A stretch of DNA of 64,000 nt from Ahaetulla prasina (GCF_028640845.1 NC_080543.1:3453959-3517958); one strand, 5' to 3'; counted from the stretch's first letter, positions 29,516 to 40,078 are shown. Numbers and translations are program-made. The notes: a model not told the origin generated them from the letters alone.

Positions 29516-29745
29516 AGGAGGAGGAGGAGAAGGAGAGGAGGAGGAGGAAGAAGAGGAGAAGAGGAGGAGAAGAGGAGGAGAAGAAGGAGGAGGAGGAGGA
29601 GAAGGGGAGGAGGAGGAGGAGAAGAGGAGGAGGAGGGGGGAAGAAAGGAGGAAGAGGAGGAGGAAGAAGAGGAGAAGGGGAGGAGGAGGAGGAGGAAGAA
29701 GAAGAAAGGAAGAAGAGGAGGAGGAAGGGGGGAGGGGGAGAGACT
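29516..29745. repeat. Homopurine (GGA/GAA)n array
   Basis: About 230 bp of purine-only sequence. Confidence 0.94.
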
Positions 29746-30263
29746 CAATTCTAATGGTGATTGGGGCACCTGGGAAATAAGTGTAAGAATAAAGAAAGAT
29801 GTGTCAGACTTCAATCCCATCATCCTCTGTTCAGTCCATTTACTGAAAGACGATGGGAGGAAACATCCCACATGGCAGAGAGAAAAGGATGCCCAGACCA
29901 GGCCTGCAAAATGGATGTTGACCACTAGATGGCAGTGTAAAACATTGCTCCCACTTAGTGAATATTTACATTTTCTTTGGCCAGGTGTGATGGTGCTGGT
30001 ATGATGCAGACTTTCTGTTCATAGGAAAACAGCTGGCACTCAAGAACTGAGATCATCTATGAATCCAGAAGGTCCCAATTCAAACTCTGTCTCACACACT
30101 CACAAAGCCATAGAAAACACACACACACACACACACACCAGCCAGGCTAAAAACTCCAAAGTCAAATGCAAAGTCCTTCTTGAATGGCTTCATTAGAGAA
30201 AAAAAATCCTGCCTTTAGAATTTGCTTGTCCTGACTAAAGATTTCAATATCCACCCAACAGAA
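29746..30263. other. Unassigned; short (CA)n
   Basis: No gene or element is recognised. A (CA)n run lies at 30117-30139. Confidence 0.5.
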
Positions 30264-30800
30264 CAAAGCAACAGAATTGGAAGGGACCTTCGAGGTCTTC
30301 TAGTCCAACCCTCCGCTCAGGCAGGAGAACCTATATCAAACAAATGGTTGTCCAGTCTCTTCTTAAAAACCTCCAGTGATGGAGCACCCACAACTTCTGG
30401 TGGCAAGCTGTTCCTCTGGTTAATTGTCCTCACTGTTAGGAAGTTTCTCCTAAATTCCAGGTTGCTTCTCTCCTTGATTAGTTTCCATCCATTAGTTTCT
30501 TGTCCTGCCCTCAGGTGCTTTGGAGAATAGCTTGACTCCCTCTTCTTTGTGGCAGCCCCTGAGATATTGAAAGACTGCTATCATGTCTCCCCTAGTCCTT
30601 CTTTTCGTTAAACTAGACATACTGAGTTCCTGCAACTGTTCTTCGTATGTTTTAGCCTCCAGTCCTCTAATCATCTTGGTTGCTCTTCTCTGCACTCTTT
30701 CTAGAGTCTCCACATCTCTGTACATTGTCGAGACCAAAACTGGATGCGGTATTCCAAGTGTGGCCTTACCGAGGCATCATAAAATGATGTTAACACGTCA
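30264..30800 (-). mobile_element. CR1 LINE C-terminal part and 3' end
   Basis: Antisense CR1 from CAGAATTGGAAGGGACCTTC to CCGAGGCATCATAAAATG. The minus-strand frame 30492-30737 retains [26 protein letters not shown] and [11 protein letters not shown]. Confidence 0.9.
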
Positions 30801-32150
30801 TGCGACTAAATCCATCCAAAAGTTTTAAAAAATCCGCTCAAGATTTTAAAAAAAACAAACCCACCAACTCTGTCAGCTTTGTGCTAAATACGCAGGCCGT
30901 AAAAAACGGCCGGATAGACAGTGGGGTAAATTAGAAACGTTGTTGGGTGTCCTTGGAAAATCTGCCAAGTTTTTGGCCTTTAATAAACACAGCCTCTTTG
31001 GGAGAAGAGACAGGCGATGGATGATCTAGGAGGGAGTTGGATTGCAAAAATTGATTTTTCAGACACAAACAGGAGCGAAAAAGCTGGATTTGATCGATAG
31101 CCTCAGCCAGGCTGGCTAGAGACCAAGCAGCTGCTGGGTTTGCAAGATGGAGCAAACTAGGTTTGCTTTAACCCAAGATAGTTTTGCTGTGGTTTAGCAT
31201 GCTCTTCGAAATCCAAGCCATTTGACAACTTACTGCATACACCGGTAGTACGTACGCTGCACACAAAGGCATGTTTTGACTGCATAAATTGTCCCCTCCA
31301 ATTTGACTTTTTCGACCTCCCGCAGACCACACTGAGTAGCTGAAGTCAGCAAGGCGCCTCCACTTTTTCCATTTTTGCACCAAAGCGTAGACACTTCTCA
31401 TTTTAAGTTTCCCTTTTTTTAACCACAAAGAAGGGAAAAAACCCTTCCTCGTAGGCGCCGATGCGCTCTTACAAAAGAAAACGTTTCTAATGAAAACAGT
31501 TGGACTCAGCCTATGGAGGACTCAGCCTATGCGGGAAGCGGGTTCTTTCAAAGCCAGCGTGGATTAGGTAGGAATTTTCAAAATGACATCTGGGAAGAGC
31601 TGGGAAATTCTCCGGAGTTTTTATCCCACGTTTTCGGCCTTCTGCAAAACAGGCCACCTCTGTCTTTCCCGCCTGGGCTGCTATTAGAAGAATGCAAGCT
31701 ATAGAGAGGAAAATAAATTATTTCGATTTTACAGAGTTACTTTTCAAAGAATTCTCCAGCCATGATTAAAACATCCCACCGAGTCGTCTCGTCCGCGATG
31801 ACATTTTACAGGCCTTCGGTTTCAGAGTTGATTGCTAAATCGCCGACGTCTTTTTCTTGATGTAGGACAAAACAAAGGGGCAGGGGAGCTGGGTCGTCCT
31901 GGCTGGGGTCTATGGGGTTTGTAGTTCATCGCAGCAGGCAGGTAACCAAATGGAGGAAGGCTTGACTCAAGCTTGCTCTCGCGGGCCACCTCACAAACCC
32001 ACCCCTCCATAAAAGTCTAGACCAGGAGGGTGGATAGCGAGAAGGAGAGTGAAATCGAATTCATTAGATATTCAGCGAGGGAAAGGGGGAAGTCCAATTT
32101 TGGATACGTGATGAGAAGACCAAGTTCTCTGGAAAAGGCTTGGGAAGAGA
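30801..32150. other. 1.35 kb unassigned sequence
   Basis: This is the longest stretch without a recognisable repeat. Frames of 62-86 codons occur on both strands (30931-31155 minus, 31168-31428 minus, 31822-32010 minus) but lack domain motifs and splice-consistent neighbours. It might hold host regulatory or intronic sequence. Confidence 0.45.
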
Positions 32151-32480
32151 GGAGGGGGAGGAGGAGGAGGAGGAGGAGGGGGATCCTTGGTGGGATTGTC
32201 AATCTGGGATCCTTGGTGTTCTCTGAGCTGGGTTCTTTTCTTGCAGATGTTTCATGACCCAACTAAGTGATATCATCAATGCTAGAAGGGAGTAGGGTGT
32301 GAGGAGGAGGAGGAGGAAAGAAAGAAAGGAAAAAAGGAGAAGGAGGAGTGGAAGTAGGGGGAGGAGGAGGAGAAGGACAATCCTTGGTGGGATTTTCAAT
32401 CTGGAATCCTTGGTGTTGTCTAAGCTGGGTTGTTTTCTTGCAGTTATTTCATGACCCAACTAGGTGCTATCATCAATGCT
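32151..32480 (-). mobile_element. Two Penelope-like terminal repeat copies with purine spacers
   Basis: Two ~110 bp copies (32180-32300, 32380-32480) share CTTGGTGGGATTNTCAATCT, GATCCTTGGTGTT and TTTCATGACCCAACTA. On the minus strand each has TTGATGATA ... GGGTCATGAAA. (GGA)n runs precede, separate and follow them. Confidence 0.6.
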
Positions 32481-32489
32481 AGAAAGGAG

Positions 32490-32800
32490 TGGGATATTTG
32501 GAGGAGGAGGAAGGAAATAAGGAAGAAAGGAAAGAAAGGAAGGAAGGAAGGAAGGAGAAGGAGAAGGAGAAGGAGAAGGAAAAGGAGGAGTGGAGGTAGG
32601 GGAAGAAAAGAAGAAGGAAAAAGAGAAGGAGTGGTGATAGAGGAGGAGGAGGAGAAGGAAGGAAGGATGAAGGGAGGGATGGAGGGAGGGACAGAGGGAC
32701 AGAGGAAGGAAGGAAGGAGAAGGAGGAGGAGTGAAAGTACAGGAGGAAAAGGAGAAGGAAAAAGAGAAGGAGTGGTGATGGAGGAGGAGGAGGATAACTA
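32490..32800. repeat. Homopurine array
   Basis: About 310 bp of GGA/GAA/GGAA mixtures, with one ~70 bp duplicated phrase (GAAGGAAAAAGAGAAGG, AGTGGTGAT at about 32615 and 32755). Confidence 0.92.
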
Positions 32801-32801
32801 C

Positions 32802-33007
32802 TAGGGCTGTCTTAATGCATGGGCCTGATGGCGACTTGCCCAAGGGCCCCACAAGAATACCAACACCGATTTTGTTGGAAGCGCCAATAAAATAAATATA
32901 TGTTTAATGTTATCGACCATTTACATTTTTATTCCTGTGAGTAGTTGTCGTAGGGGCCCCCAGTATACACTGCTTTGCCCATAATGCTGTTAAGACGGCC
33001 CTCATAG
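32802..33007. mobile_element. Probable short DNA transposon with GGGC(T/C)GTCTTAA ends
   Basis: The left end TAGGGCTGTCTTAATGCAT mirrors the right end ATGCTGTTAAGACGGCCCTCA as an inverted repeat. The interior is AT-rich with no transposase. I could not read a target duplication. Confidence 0.55.
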
Positions 33008-33179
33008 CTACTTGTCCAAAATGGTACAGGATCTCCTGCTTGAGCAGGGGGTTGGACTAGATGACCTCCATGGTCCCTTCTGCTATCCTGATGGACTCAG
33101 TCACAGTAGTGATGGGGCCACCATTGGAAGACCTGAAAGACCAGGTTGGGGTCAGATCCTCCCGGAGACAATCAGTCTA
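33008..33179 (+). mobile_element. CR1 terminus, then unassigned
   Basis: GGTACAGGATCTCCTGCTTG then AGCAGGGGGTTGGACTAGAT (33020-33085) is a sense CR1 end. Bases 33090-33177 are unassigned. Confidence 0.7.
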
Positions 33180-33794
33180 CAGCAATGGCCAAAATGGTGG
33201 AAACCTTTTGGGAAAAATGTATTTTCTAAAACTAGCTAATAACACCACTTTTTTTGGGGAGTAGTACCATAAAATTATATATCAATGGAAAGATAATCAA
33301 GAATGTAATGCAATAACTGTGATGAAGGATTTGCTATTAGAATAGCAGTGACAGTATAAAAAAGAAAAGGGAAACACATAGAAAAAAATGAGATATACAA
33401 AAATGATCCCCATAGAAAAAACGAGATATAGAAAAATGATCCCATGTCAGTTAATCCTTAGTTGGGTAACCTTTAGTATGAATTACGGCCTTAACAAGGT
33501 CTTCCCATGGAGTGAACCAAGTCTTTTGAGTTCTGCAGCTGTTCTAATGTGAAACCAAGATTGAATGATGGCTTCTATGAACTGGGTTTGATTGCTGGGT
33601 CGCTTCTGACTAACCAGTTTCTTTAATGGGCTCCCTAGATTTTCCATTGGGTGAAGGTCTGGGCTGTTCCCAGGCCATTCCAGCAGTGGAATAGGATTAT
33701 CTTGAAACTCCAAAAAAAAAAAGTGGTGTTATTAGCCATCAAACCTCAAAAAGACCCTTTTCCCAAAAGGTTTCCACAATTTTGGCTACTACTG
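33180..33794 (-). mobile_element. Tc1-type transposon deletion derivative, 615 bp
   Basis: TA duplications (33178-33179, 33795-33796) flank termini CAGCAATGGCCAAAATGG and ATTTTGGCTACTACTG. The terminal repeats extend about 80 bp to AATAACACCACTTTTTTT on both sides. The minus-strand frame 33483-33713 carries the transposase C-terminus with WPGNSPDLHPMENL, which matches the WPxxSPDLNPIENLW motif containing the second catalytic Asp in Tc1 enzymes. The third acidic residue region (SQKRPSNQTQFIEAI) is degenerate. The N-terminal DNA-binding domain is absent. Confidence 0.9.
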
Positions 33795-33796
33795 TA

Positions 33797-34485
33797 TGTG
33801 GTTACCTGCAGTACGAAATGATTTCGCAGCACGACGATCGATCTGAAAAACATCGATTGATCAACCGGCTGAGGTTGCATCTTGGAAAACAAACCCCGAA
33901 AGGCTGACCAGGCCAAGTAAATTTCCCTCATTGAATAAACCACCATCGGATCAACTTATGACTGAAAGGAGGAGACGGATATTCTACAGAGCGGGATATC
34001 ACGAAATGAAGACGGTGGCGCTGAGCTTTGGTGCAGCTGACAAACACAAATTGGTCCCCTTCTCCCCATGGCATCCCACCCACCCACCCACTGCGGTGGG
34101 TGGGATTTGAGGAAGGTCTTTCTCCTCGGTTATTAAATAAAAGGACTCATCCCTCTGGCTTTAGTTCGGAGGATGTGTTTTCATTTGGTAGGTGGTACAG
34201 TGGAAAACTCGAATCCGGGACTCGCCAGGGCCCGTCTTCACCCGCCATCGTTCTAGCTCTACAACTGCCACCATAGAAGGCCAAAGTTGCCCTACTGACT
34301 GGCTTTTACGCCTTGTTTTTAAATTTATTCATTAAAAATATATTATTTTCCCTTCCCCGCCCTTATTACATAAATATCTCTAAGTGGTGAACATAAATAA
34401 TACTGCCTCCTCCTCCTATTTTCCCCAGAACAACAACCCTGCCAAGGCGGGATGAGCTGAGAGGGAGGGGCTGACCCAAAGTCAG
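33797..34485. other. Unassigned
   Basis: About 690 bp have no recognised repeat. An 82-codon plus-strand frame (34028-34276) has no known motif. CCCACCCACCCAC at 34076-34090 is a short simple repeat. Confidence 0.45.
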
Positions 34486-34975
34486 CCAATTGGCTTTCAG
34501 GCCAAAGGCGGGATTAGAACTCACCGTCTCCTGGTGATTGGCCCAAAGTGACCTCGCTGGTTTTCATGCCTGACGCGGAACTAGAACTCACTTTCTCCTG
34601 GTGATTGGCCCAAGGTCAACCCATCTGGCTTTCATGCCCAAAGTGGGACTAGAACTTCCCATCTCCTGGTGATCCCAGATGGCTTTCGTGCCTAAGGCGG
34701 TACTAGAACTCCCCGTCTCCTGCTCATTGGCCCAAACACACCCTGCTGGCTTTCATGCCTAAGGCAAAACTAGAACTCACTTTCTCCTGGTGATTGGCTC
34801 AAGTCACCCAGCTGGCTTTCATGCCCAAAGTGAGACTAGAACTCCTTGGCTCCTGCTCACTGGCCCACACGCACCCTGCTGGCTTTCCTGCCTAAGGGGC
34901 AACTAGAACTCACCGTCTCCTGGTGAACAGCCACCCAGCTGGCTTTCCCGCCTAAGGCAGGACTTAGAACTAGCC
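34486..34975 (-). repeat. ~65 bp minisatellite from a tRNA/CORE-type SINE (about 7 units)
   Basis: Units of the form ACTAGAACTCACCGTCTCC, TGGTGATTGGCCCAAAG, GGCTTTCATGCCTAAGGC repeat with divergence. Two further loci (40590-41290 and 55030-55910) hold the same unit. Confidence 0.85.
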
Positions 34976-34984
34976 TGTCTATAC

Positions 34985-35165
34985 AACGGTGACAAGCAAC
35001 GTCAGCCAGGAAGTTAACAACCCTGTTACTATCGCAGTGGTTCACTTAACCACGATGGCAAGAAAGATCATTAAACAGGGCAAGACTCACTTAGCAGCTG
35101 CCTTGCTTAGCGATGGGGAAATGTTGGGATCAACCGCGGATCGTAATTCAAGGATTATCTCTGTA
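34985..35165. mobile_element. CAGGTAGTCC element, partial
   Basis: CCCTGTTACTATCGCAGTGG, AAGAAAGATCATTAAACAGG and TCGTAATTCAAGGATTATC are the right half of the family. Confidence 0.6.
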
Positions 35166-35233
35166 CTTCTCACTCTGCAAAACGCCAAGGGAGGGGGGGC
35201 ATTTTAACACAGCCCTCCGACTGGACTTTTGGG

Positions 35234-36091
35234 CAATGGTGAAATCCAAATTTGCTTACTACCGGTTCTGTGGGCGTGGCTTGGTGGGCGTGGCAGGGGA
35301 AGGATACTGCAAAATCTCCATTCCCATCTCGCTCCAGGAGAAGGATACTGCAAAATCTCCATTCCCATCTCGCTCCAGGGGAAGGATACTGCAAAATCCC
35401 CATTCCCTCCCTACTCCAGGGGAAGGATATTGCAAAATCCCCATTCCCTCCCCACTCCGGGGGAAGGATACTGCAAAATCTCCATTCCTTCCCCACTCCG
35501 GGGGAAGGATACTGCAAAATTTCCATTCCCATCTCGCTCCAGGGGAAGGATACTGCAAAATCTCCATTCCCATCTCGCTCCAGGGGAAGGATACTGCAAA
35601 ATCCCCATTCCCTTCCTACTCCAGGGGAAGGATACTGCAAAATCTCCATTCCCATCTCGCTCCAGGAGAAGGATACTGCAAAATCTCCATTCCCATCTCG
35701 CTCCAGGGGAAGGATACTGCAAAATCCCCATTCCCTCCCTACTCCAGGGGAAGGATATTGCAAAATCCCCATTCCCTCCCCACTCCGGGGGAAGGATACT
35801 GCAAAATCTCCATTCCTTCCCCACTCCGGGGGAAGGATACTGCAAAATTTCCATTCCCATCTCGCTCCAGGGGAAGGATACTGCAAAATCTCCATTCCCA
35901 TCTCGCTCCAGGGGAAGGATACTGCAAAATCCCCATTCCCTTCCTACTCCAGGGGAAGGATATTGCAAAATCTTCATTCCCTCCCCACTCTGGGGCCAGC
36001 CAGAGGTGGTATTTGCCAGTTCTCCGAACTATTCAAAATTTCCGCTACCGGTTCTCCAGAACCTGTCAGAACCTGCTGGATTTCACCCCTG
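35234..36091. mobile_element. hAT-type element (858 bp) with internal higher-order repeat
   Basis: The termini are CAATGGTGAAATCCAAAT and GCTGGATTTCACCCCTG. The 8 bp flanks CTTTTGGG (35226-35233) and CTTTAGGG (36092-36099) differ at one base. Outer parts carry ACTACCGGTTCTGTGGGCG and GCTACCGGTTCTCCAGAACC. The inner part is a 41 bp tandem repeat. No transposase is present. The open frames of up to 369 codons across it are repeat translations. Confidence 0.83.
35300..35990. repeat. 41 bp repeat arranged as a duplicated 8-unit (328 bp) block
   Basis: Sixteen full units and one partial unit each begin AAGGATA(C/T)TGCAAAAT. Variant order in units 1-8 (ATCTCGCTCC aGGAG, ATCTCGCTCC, CTCCCTACTCC, ATATTG type, TTCCCCACTCC, AATTTCC type, ATCTCGCTCC, CTTCCTACTCC) is repeated exactly in units 9-16. 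Unit 1 begins at 35300 and unit 9 at 35628, exactly 328 bp later. Confidence 0.95.
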
Positions 36092-36099
36092 CTTTAGGG

Positions 36100-36389
36100 G
36101 CTTCCCATCCAGCCAGGAGGAAAAAAATCCATCTTGAAAGGAAATATATATATATATATATATTTATCCAGAAGCGGAAACCTCCTCCCTTCATTTCAAG
36201 CAATAAAACCCAACAGATTTGATTCAAGGGCAGCGCAATAAATTGCAAAAAGTTTTTTAAAAAAAGAGAGTGAGTAAACCAGGCGCCATGGCTTTGCCAG
36301 AAGACCAACCCACAAGAGAGGAGGCAATATTTACGATGCAATAATAATAATAATAATAATAATATGCACAAATATTGGAAAAGGCTGTC
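36100..36389. other. Unassigned, with short AT and AAT runs
   Basis: A (TA)n run lies near 36145-36163 and an (AAT)n run near 36341-36363. No gene is recognised. Confidence 0.5.
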
Positions 36390-36744
36390 ACGTGCGGTGG
36401 GGGGGGGATCGAACCTGCAGAAACGGGGATCCGGACCGAGGTCCGAGAGGTTTCGGCGGCACAGCCCGCTTTGAGGTTACACACCTACACACACTCACAC
36501 ACACAAAGGCACGCGCGCAAAGACAAACACACGAACGCATAAACGCGCAAAGGCGCACATTAAACACCCGGGCAGCAACACAACCACCGAAGGCACATGG
36601 ATGCACGCACTCGCGACGGCCAGCTTCCAAAGGGGCTGGATGGCTGGGTGGATGGGGGGCACCTGTCCAGGTGGGCTTAGCGCAGGGACGCCCTGAGCAG
36701 AGGGTGGACTAGAGGACCTCGAAAGTCCCCTAAGATAGGACCCT
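36390..36744. other. CpG-containing segment with (CA)n-like tract
   Basis: GTCACGTGCGGTGGGGG, GATCCGGACCGAGGTCCGAG and GGTTTCGGCGGCAC are CpG-rich. A degenerate CACACA/GCACGCGCGCAAA tract follows at 36478-36570. A sense CR1-like GCAGAGGGTGGACTAGAGG lies near 36696-36720. Confidence 0.5.
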
Positions 36745-37480
36745 AAACTTCCCGTTCAATGGGGAACGCCTGGAGGACCCCCTTCCTCTCCTCGAGGCGC
36801 CTCCTTCCGCGGTCCAAAAAGGGGGGGGAACCTTAGAGGTCACTTATCCGAGCCCCCCATGACCGCCCCCCACCCTTTAAATGGGGAAAGCGTGGGAGAC
36901 GCCCCTTCTTTCTCCAAGGCGGCTTCTTCCGCGGTCCAAAAAAGGGGGAGAACCTTAGAGGTCAGCTGTCCGAGCCTTCCAAGACCGCCCCCTCCCACCC
37001 TTTAAATGGGGAAAGCTTGAGGGACGCCCCTTCTTTCTCCAAGGCGGCTTCTTCCGCGGTCCAAAAAAAGGAGGGGAACCTCTGAGGACAGCTATCCGAG
37101 CCCCCCATAACCAGCCCCCCCCTTTAAATGGGGAACGCCTTGGGGACCCCCTTTCTCTCCCCGAGGCGGCTTCTTCCGCGGTCCAAAAAAGGGGGAACTT
37201 TAAAGGTCAGCTGTCCGTGCCTCCCACAACCGCACCCCCCACCCTTTAAATGGGGAAAGCCTGAGGGACGCTCCTTCTTTCTCCAAGGCGGCTTCTTCCG
37301 CGGTCCAAAAAAAGGAGGGGAACCTCTGAGGTCAGCTATCCGAGCCCCCCATAACCAGCCCCCCACCCTTTAAATGGGGAACGCTTGGGGGACCCTCTTT
37401 CTCTCCCAGAGGCGGCTTCTTCCCCGGTGCAAAAAAAAGGGGGGAACCTCAGAGGTCAGCTATCCGAGCCCCCCACGACC
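36745..37480. repeat. ~120-125 bp GC-rich minisatellite, six units
   Basis: Units start near 36752, 36875, 37001, 37124, 37243 and 37368. Each contains AATGGGGAA(C/A)GC, a CTTTCTC(TC)CC(G/A)AGGCGGCTTC core, TTCCGCGGTCCAAAAA(A) and GAGGTCAGCTATCCGAGCC. The unit carries several CpGs. The frames across it are not conserved as protein. Confidence 0.88.
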
Positions 37481-37962
37481 GCCCCCCCTCCCTCCCTGCT
37501 TCCCTCGTGGGAGCCCCGAGCTGGTTGCTTTGCGCTCTCTCCGGGGCGCAGGAGTTGCTCTTGGCCAGCCGGGCAGCTGCCCCACTGCGCCCTTCCGCGG
37601 AGCCCCTACCTGGCCTCGGACACCTTGGCCCCGCAGCGCCCGATCGGCAGCCCCGCTGGACTTCTCGCTTGCTTTGCCCGGCGACGGAGAGAAAAGAGGC
37701 GAGACGCCCCTGGGAACCTCGCCGCGCTGCGCTCCGCTGCGCTCTGCTCGGGCTCCGGCGGGGAAGAGCCGCAGCCAGCCGCGGTCCCGCCCCGCTCTCC
37801 AGCCCGGCCCAGCCCGGCCCAGCCCCGCCGCTGCTCTGCCCTGCCCTGCCTTCCCTCCCTGCCTCCAGTTTTGGTCGCCGCACCTTCTTCTCTTGGCAGG
37901 ACCAGCAGAAGGTCGTAAGGCTTGGCTCTTCCTTGGAAGCTAAATTCACTCATCAGAGGGAG
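37481..37962. promoter_or_regulatory. CpG island-like segment, possible host promoter/first exon
   Basis: About 480 bp are very GC-rich and dense in CpG (for example GCGCCCTTCCGCGGAGCC, GCCCGGCGACGGAGAG, CTCGCCGCGCTGCGCTCCG, CCGCGGTCCCGCCCCGC), with GGGCGG-type Sp1-like sites in reverse (CCGCCCC). No TATA box is seen. Overlapping frames on both strands (up to 189 codons) reflect GC content and none is favoured. A CTTGGCAG|GACC acceptor-like site is at about 37893. Strand and gene are unknown. An unmethylated repeat-derived GC block is the alternative. Confidence 0.5.
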
Positions 37963-37977
37963 ACCGATGGCAGATGA

Positions 37978-39285
37978 AGAGAGTTGGAAGGGACCCTAGA
38001 GCTCATCTAGTCCAACCCTCCCAAGCAGAAGACCCTACACTATTCTGACCCATGGAAGTCCAGTCTCTTCTTGAAAGCCTCCAGGGATGAAGCTCCCACA
38101 ACGTCCGAAGGCAACTTCTGTTCCATTGGTTGATGGTTCTCACTGTCAGGAAATTCCTCCTTATTTCCAGGTTGAATCTCTCCTTGTTCAGTTTCCATCC
38201 ATTATTCCTTATCTGGCCTTCAGGTGCCTTGGAGGATAGCTTGACCCCCTCCTCTCTGGGGCAGCCCCTCAAGTATTGGAAGACTACTATCATGTCTCCC
38301 CTAGTCCTTCTCTTCACTAGACTAGCCAGGCCCAGTTCCTGCAACTGTTCTTCATATAGTTTAGTTCTTTGTGCTCTTCTTTGCACTCTTTCCAAAGTCT
38401 TCCAGAGTTATAAGAGACTTTGTATGTCACCTAGTCCAGCCCCCCCCCTCCCAAGCAGGAGACCCTACACCATTTCAGACAGATGGCACTCCGGTCTCTT
38501 CTTGAAAGCCTCCAGGGATGAAGCTCCCACAACTTCTGAAGGCAATTCATTGGTTGATTGTTCTCCCTGTCAGAAAATTCCTCCTTATTTCCAGGTTGAA
38601 TCTCTCCTTGTTCAGCTTCCATCCATTATTCCTTGTCTGGCCTTCGGGTGCCTTGGAAAATAGCTTGACCCCCTTCCTCGTCTCTGTGGCAGTCCCTCAA
38701 ATATTGGAAGATGCTCTCCTGTCTCCCTTCTCTTCACTAGACTAGCCAGGCCCAGTTCCTGCAACCGTTCATCCTATGTTTGAGCCTCCAGTCCCCTCAT
38801 CATCCTGGTTGCTCTTCTCTGCACTCTTTCCAGAATTTCAACATCTTTTTTTTATAGTGTGGTTACCAAAAGTAGATGCAGTACTCTAGGTGTGGTCTTA
38901 CTAAAGCTTTACAGAGTGGTATTAGTACCTCCCTTGATCTTGATTGAATCCTCTCTGTTAATGCAATTTAGGATTGCATTGCCTTTTTTAGCTTCACACT
39001 TCTGGCTCGTATTTAACTGGTTGTCCACTAAGACTCCAAGATCCCTCTCACAGTGACTGCTGTTAAGCCTGGTTTCACCCAGTTTATATGTCTACTTTTG
39101 GTTTTTCTTACCTAAGTGTAAGACTTAACTTTTCTCTACATTGAATTTCATTTAGTTAGACAGGGCCCAGGGTTCAAGTCTGTGGAGATCCATCTGCATC
39201 TTGAGCCTACCTTCTAGGGTGTTGGGTATTCATACAATCCAGATCAAGTGAGGTACTAATACCTGCATTTTCTGCGTCGGATGAG
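37978..39285 (-). mobile_element. Two antisense CR1 copies in tandem
   Basis: The first copy (37978-38410) runs from AGAGTTGGAAGGGACCCTAG to CAAAGTCTTCCAG. The second (38405-39285) begins GAGTTATAAGAGACTTTG and reaches further 5', into the region coding for LGVLVDNQLNTS-like sequence (TGGTTGTCCACTAAGACTCC). Frames are broken. The pair resembles the stack at 13.4-14.6 kb. Confidence 0.87.
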
Positions 39286-39311
39286 AATAGAATAGAATAG
39301 AATAGAATAGA
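39286..39311. repeat. (AGAAT)n
   Basis: About five pentamers at the junction of a CR1 copy and a foldback element. Confidence 0.85.
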
Positions 39312-39312
39312 C

Positions 39313-39446
39313 CGGGGGTCTCCAACCTTGGCAACTTTAAGCCTTGGCGGACTTCAACTCCCAGAATTCCCCCAGCGAGCTGGCTGGGGGAATTCTGGGA
39401 GTTGAAGTCCGCCAAGGCTTAAAGTTGCCAAGGTTGGAGACCCCTG
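39313..39446. mobile_element. Complete foldback hAT-type element
   Basis: The 134 bp unit is an almost perfect palindrome: CGGGGGTCTCCAACCTTGG, then CTTCAACTCCCAGAATTCC, a central AGCGAGCTGGCT, then the mirror arm to CCAAGGTTGGAGACCCCTG. The flanks GAATAGAC and GAATAAAA match at 6 of 8 positions. It is non-coding, and its transcripts would fold into a long hairpin. Confidence 0.85.
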
Positions 39447-39461
39447 GAATAAAACAGAACA

Positions 39462-40078
39462 GAACAGAACAGAATTGGAAGGGACCTTGGAGGCCTTCTA
39501 GTCCAACCCCCTGCCTAGACAGGAAACCCTACACCACTTCAGACAAATGGTTATCCAATCTCTTCTTAAAAATTTCCAGTGTTGGAGCATTTACAACTTC
39601 TGGAGGCAAGTTGTTCCACTGATTAATTGTTCTAACTGTCAGGAAATTTCTCCTTAGTTCTAAGTTGCTTCTCTCCTTGATTAGTTTCCACCCATTGCTT
39701 CTTGTTCTACCCTCAGGTGCTTTGGAGAATAGCTTGACTCCCTCTTCTTTGGGGCAGCCCCTCAAATACTGGAACCCTGCTATCATGTCTCCCCTAGTCC
39801 TTCTTTTCCTTAAACTAGCCATGCCCAGTTCCTGCAACCGTTCTTCGTATCTTTTAGCCTCCAGTCCCCTAATCCTTTTTGTTGCTCCTCTCTGCGCTCT
39901 TTCCAGCCTCTCAACATCTTTTTCGTATCGTGGCAACCAAAACTGGGTGCAAATACTCCAAGTGTGGCCTTACCAAGGCATTATAAAGTGATATTAACAC
40001 TTTTTGTAATCTTGATGCTATCCCTCCGTTGATGCAGCCTAGGATCGCGTTGGTCTTTTGCAAAAAAGTTGCAAAAGT
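39462..40078 (-). mobile_element. CR1 LINE C-terminal part and 3' end
   Basis: Antisense CR1. The minus-strand frame 39529-39936 has [49 protein letters not shown] and [19 protein letters not shown] blocks in one frame. It is 5'-truncated near 40078. Confidence 0.92.

Noticed and set aside
35113..36222. A 369-codon plus-strand frame and a 243-codon minus-strand frame
   Set aside because: The 41 bp unit has no stop in these frames and shifts frame each unit, giving a 41-residue period. It is a repeat translation inside a hAT element.
37374..37977. Three overlapping 156-189 codon frames in the CpG-dense block as a host gene
   Set aside because: Frames on both strands are equally long, as expected from GC-rich sequence. 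None shows a domain or a clear start context.
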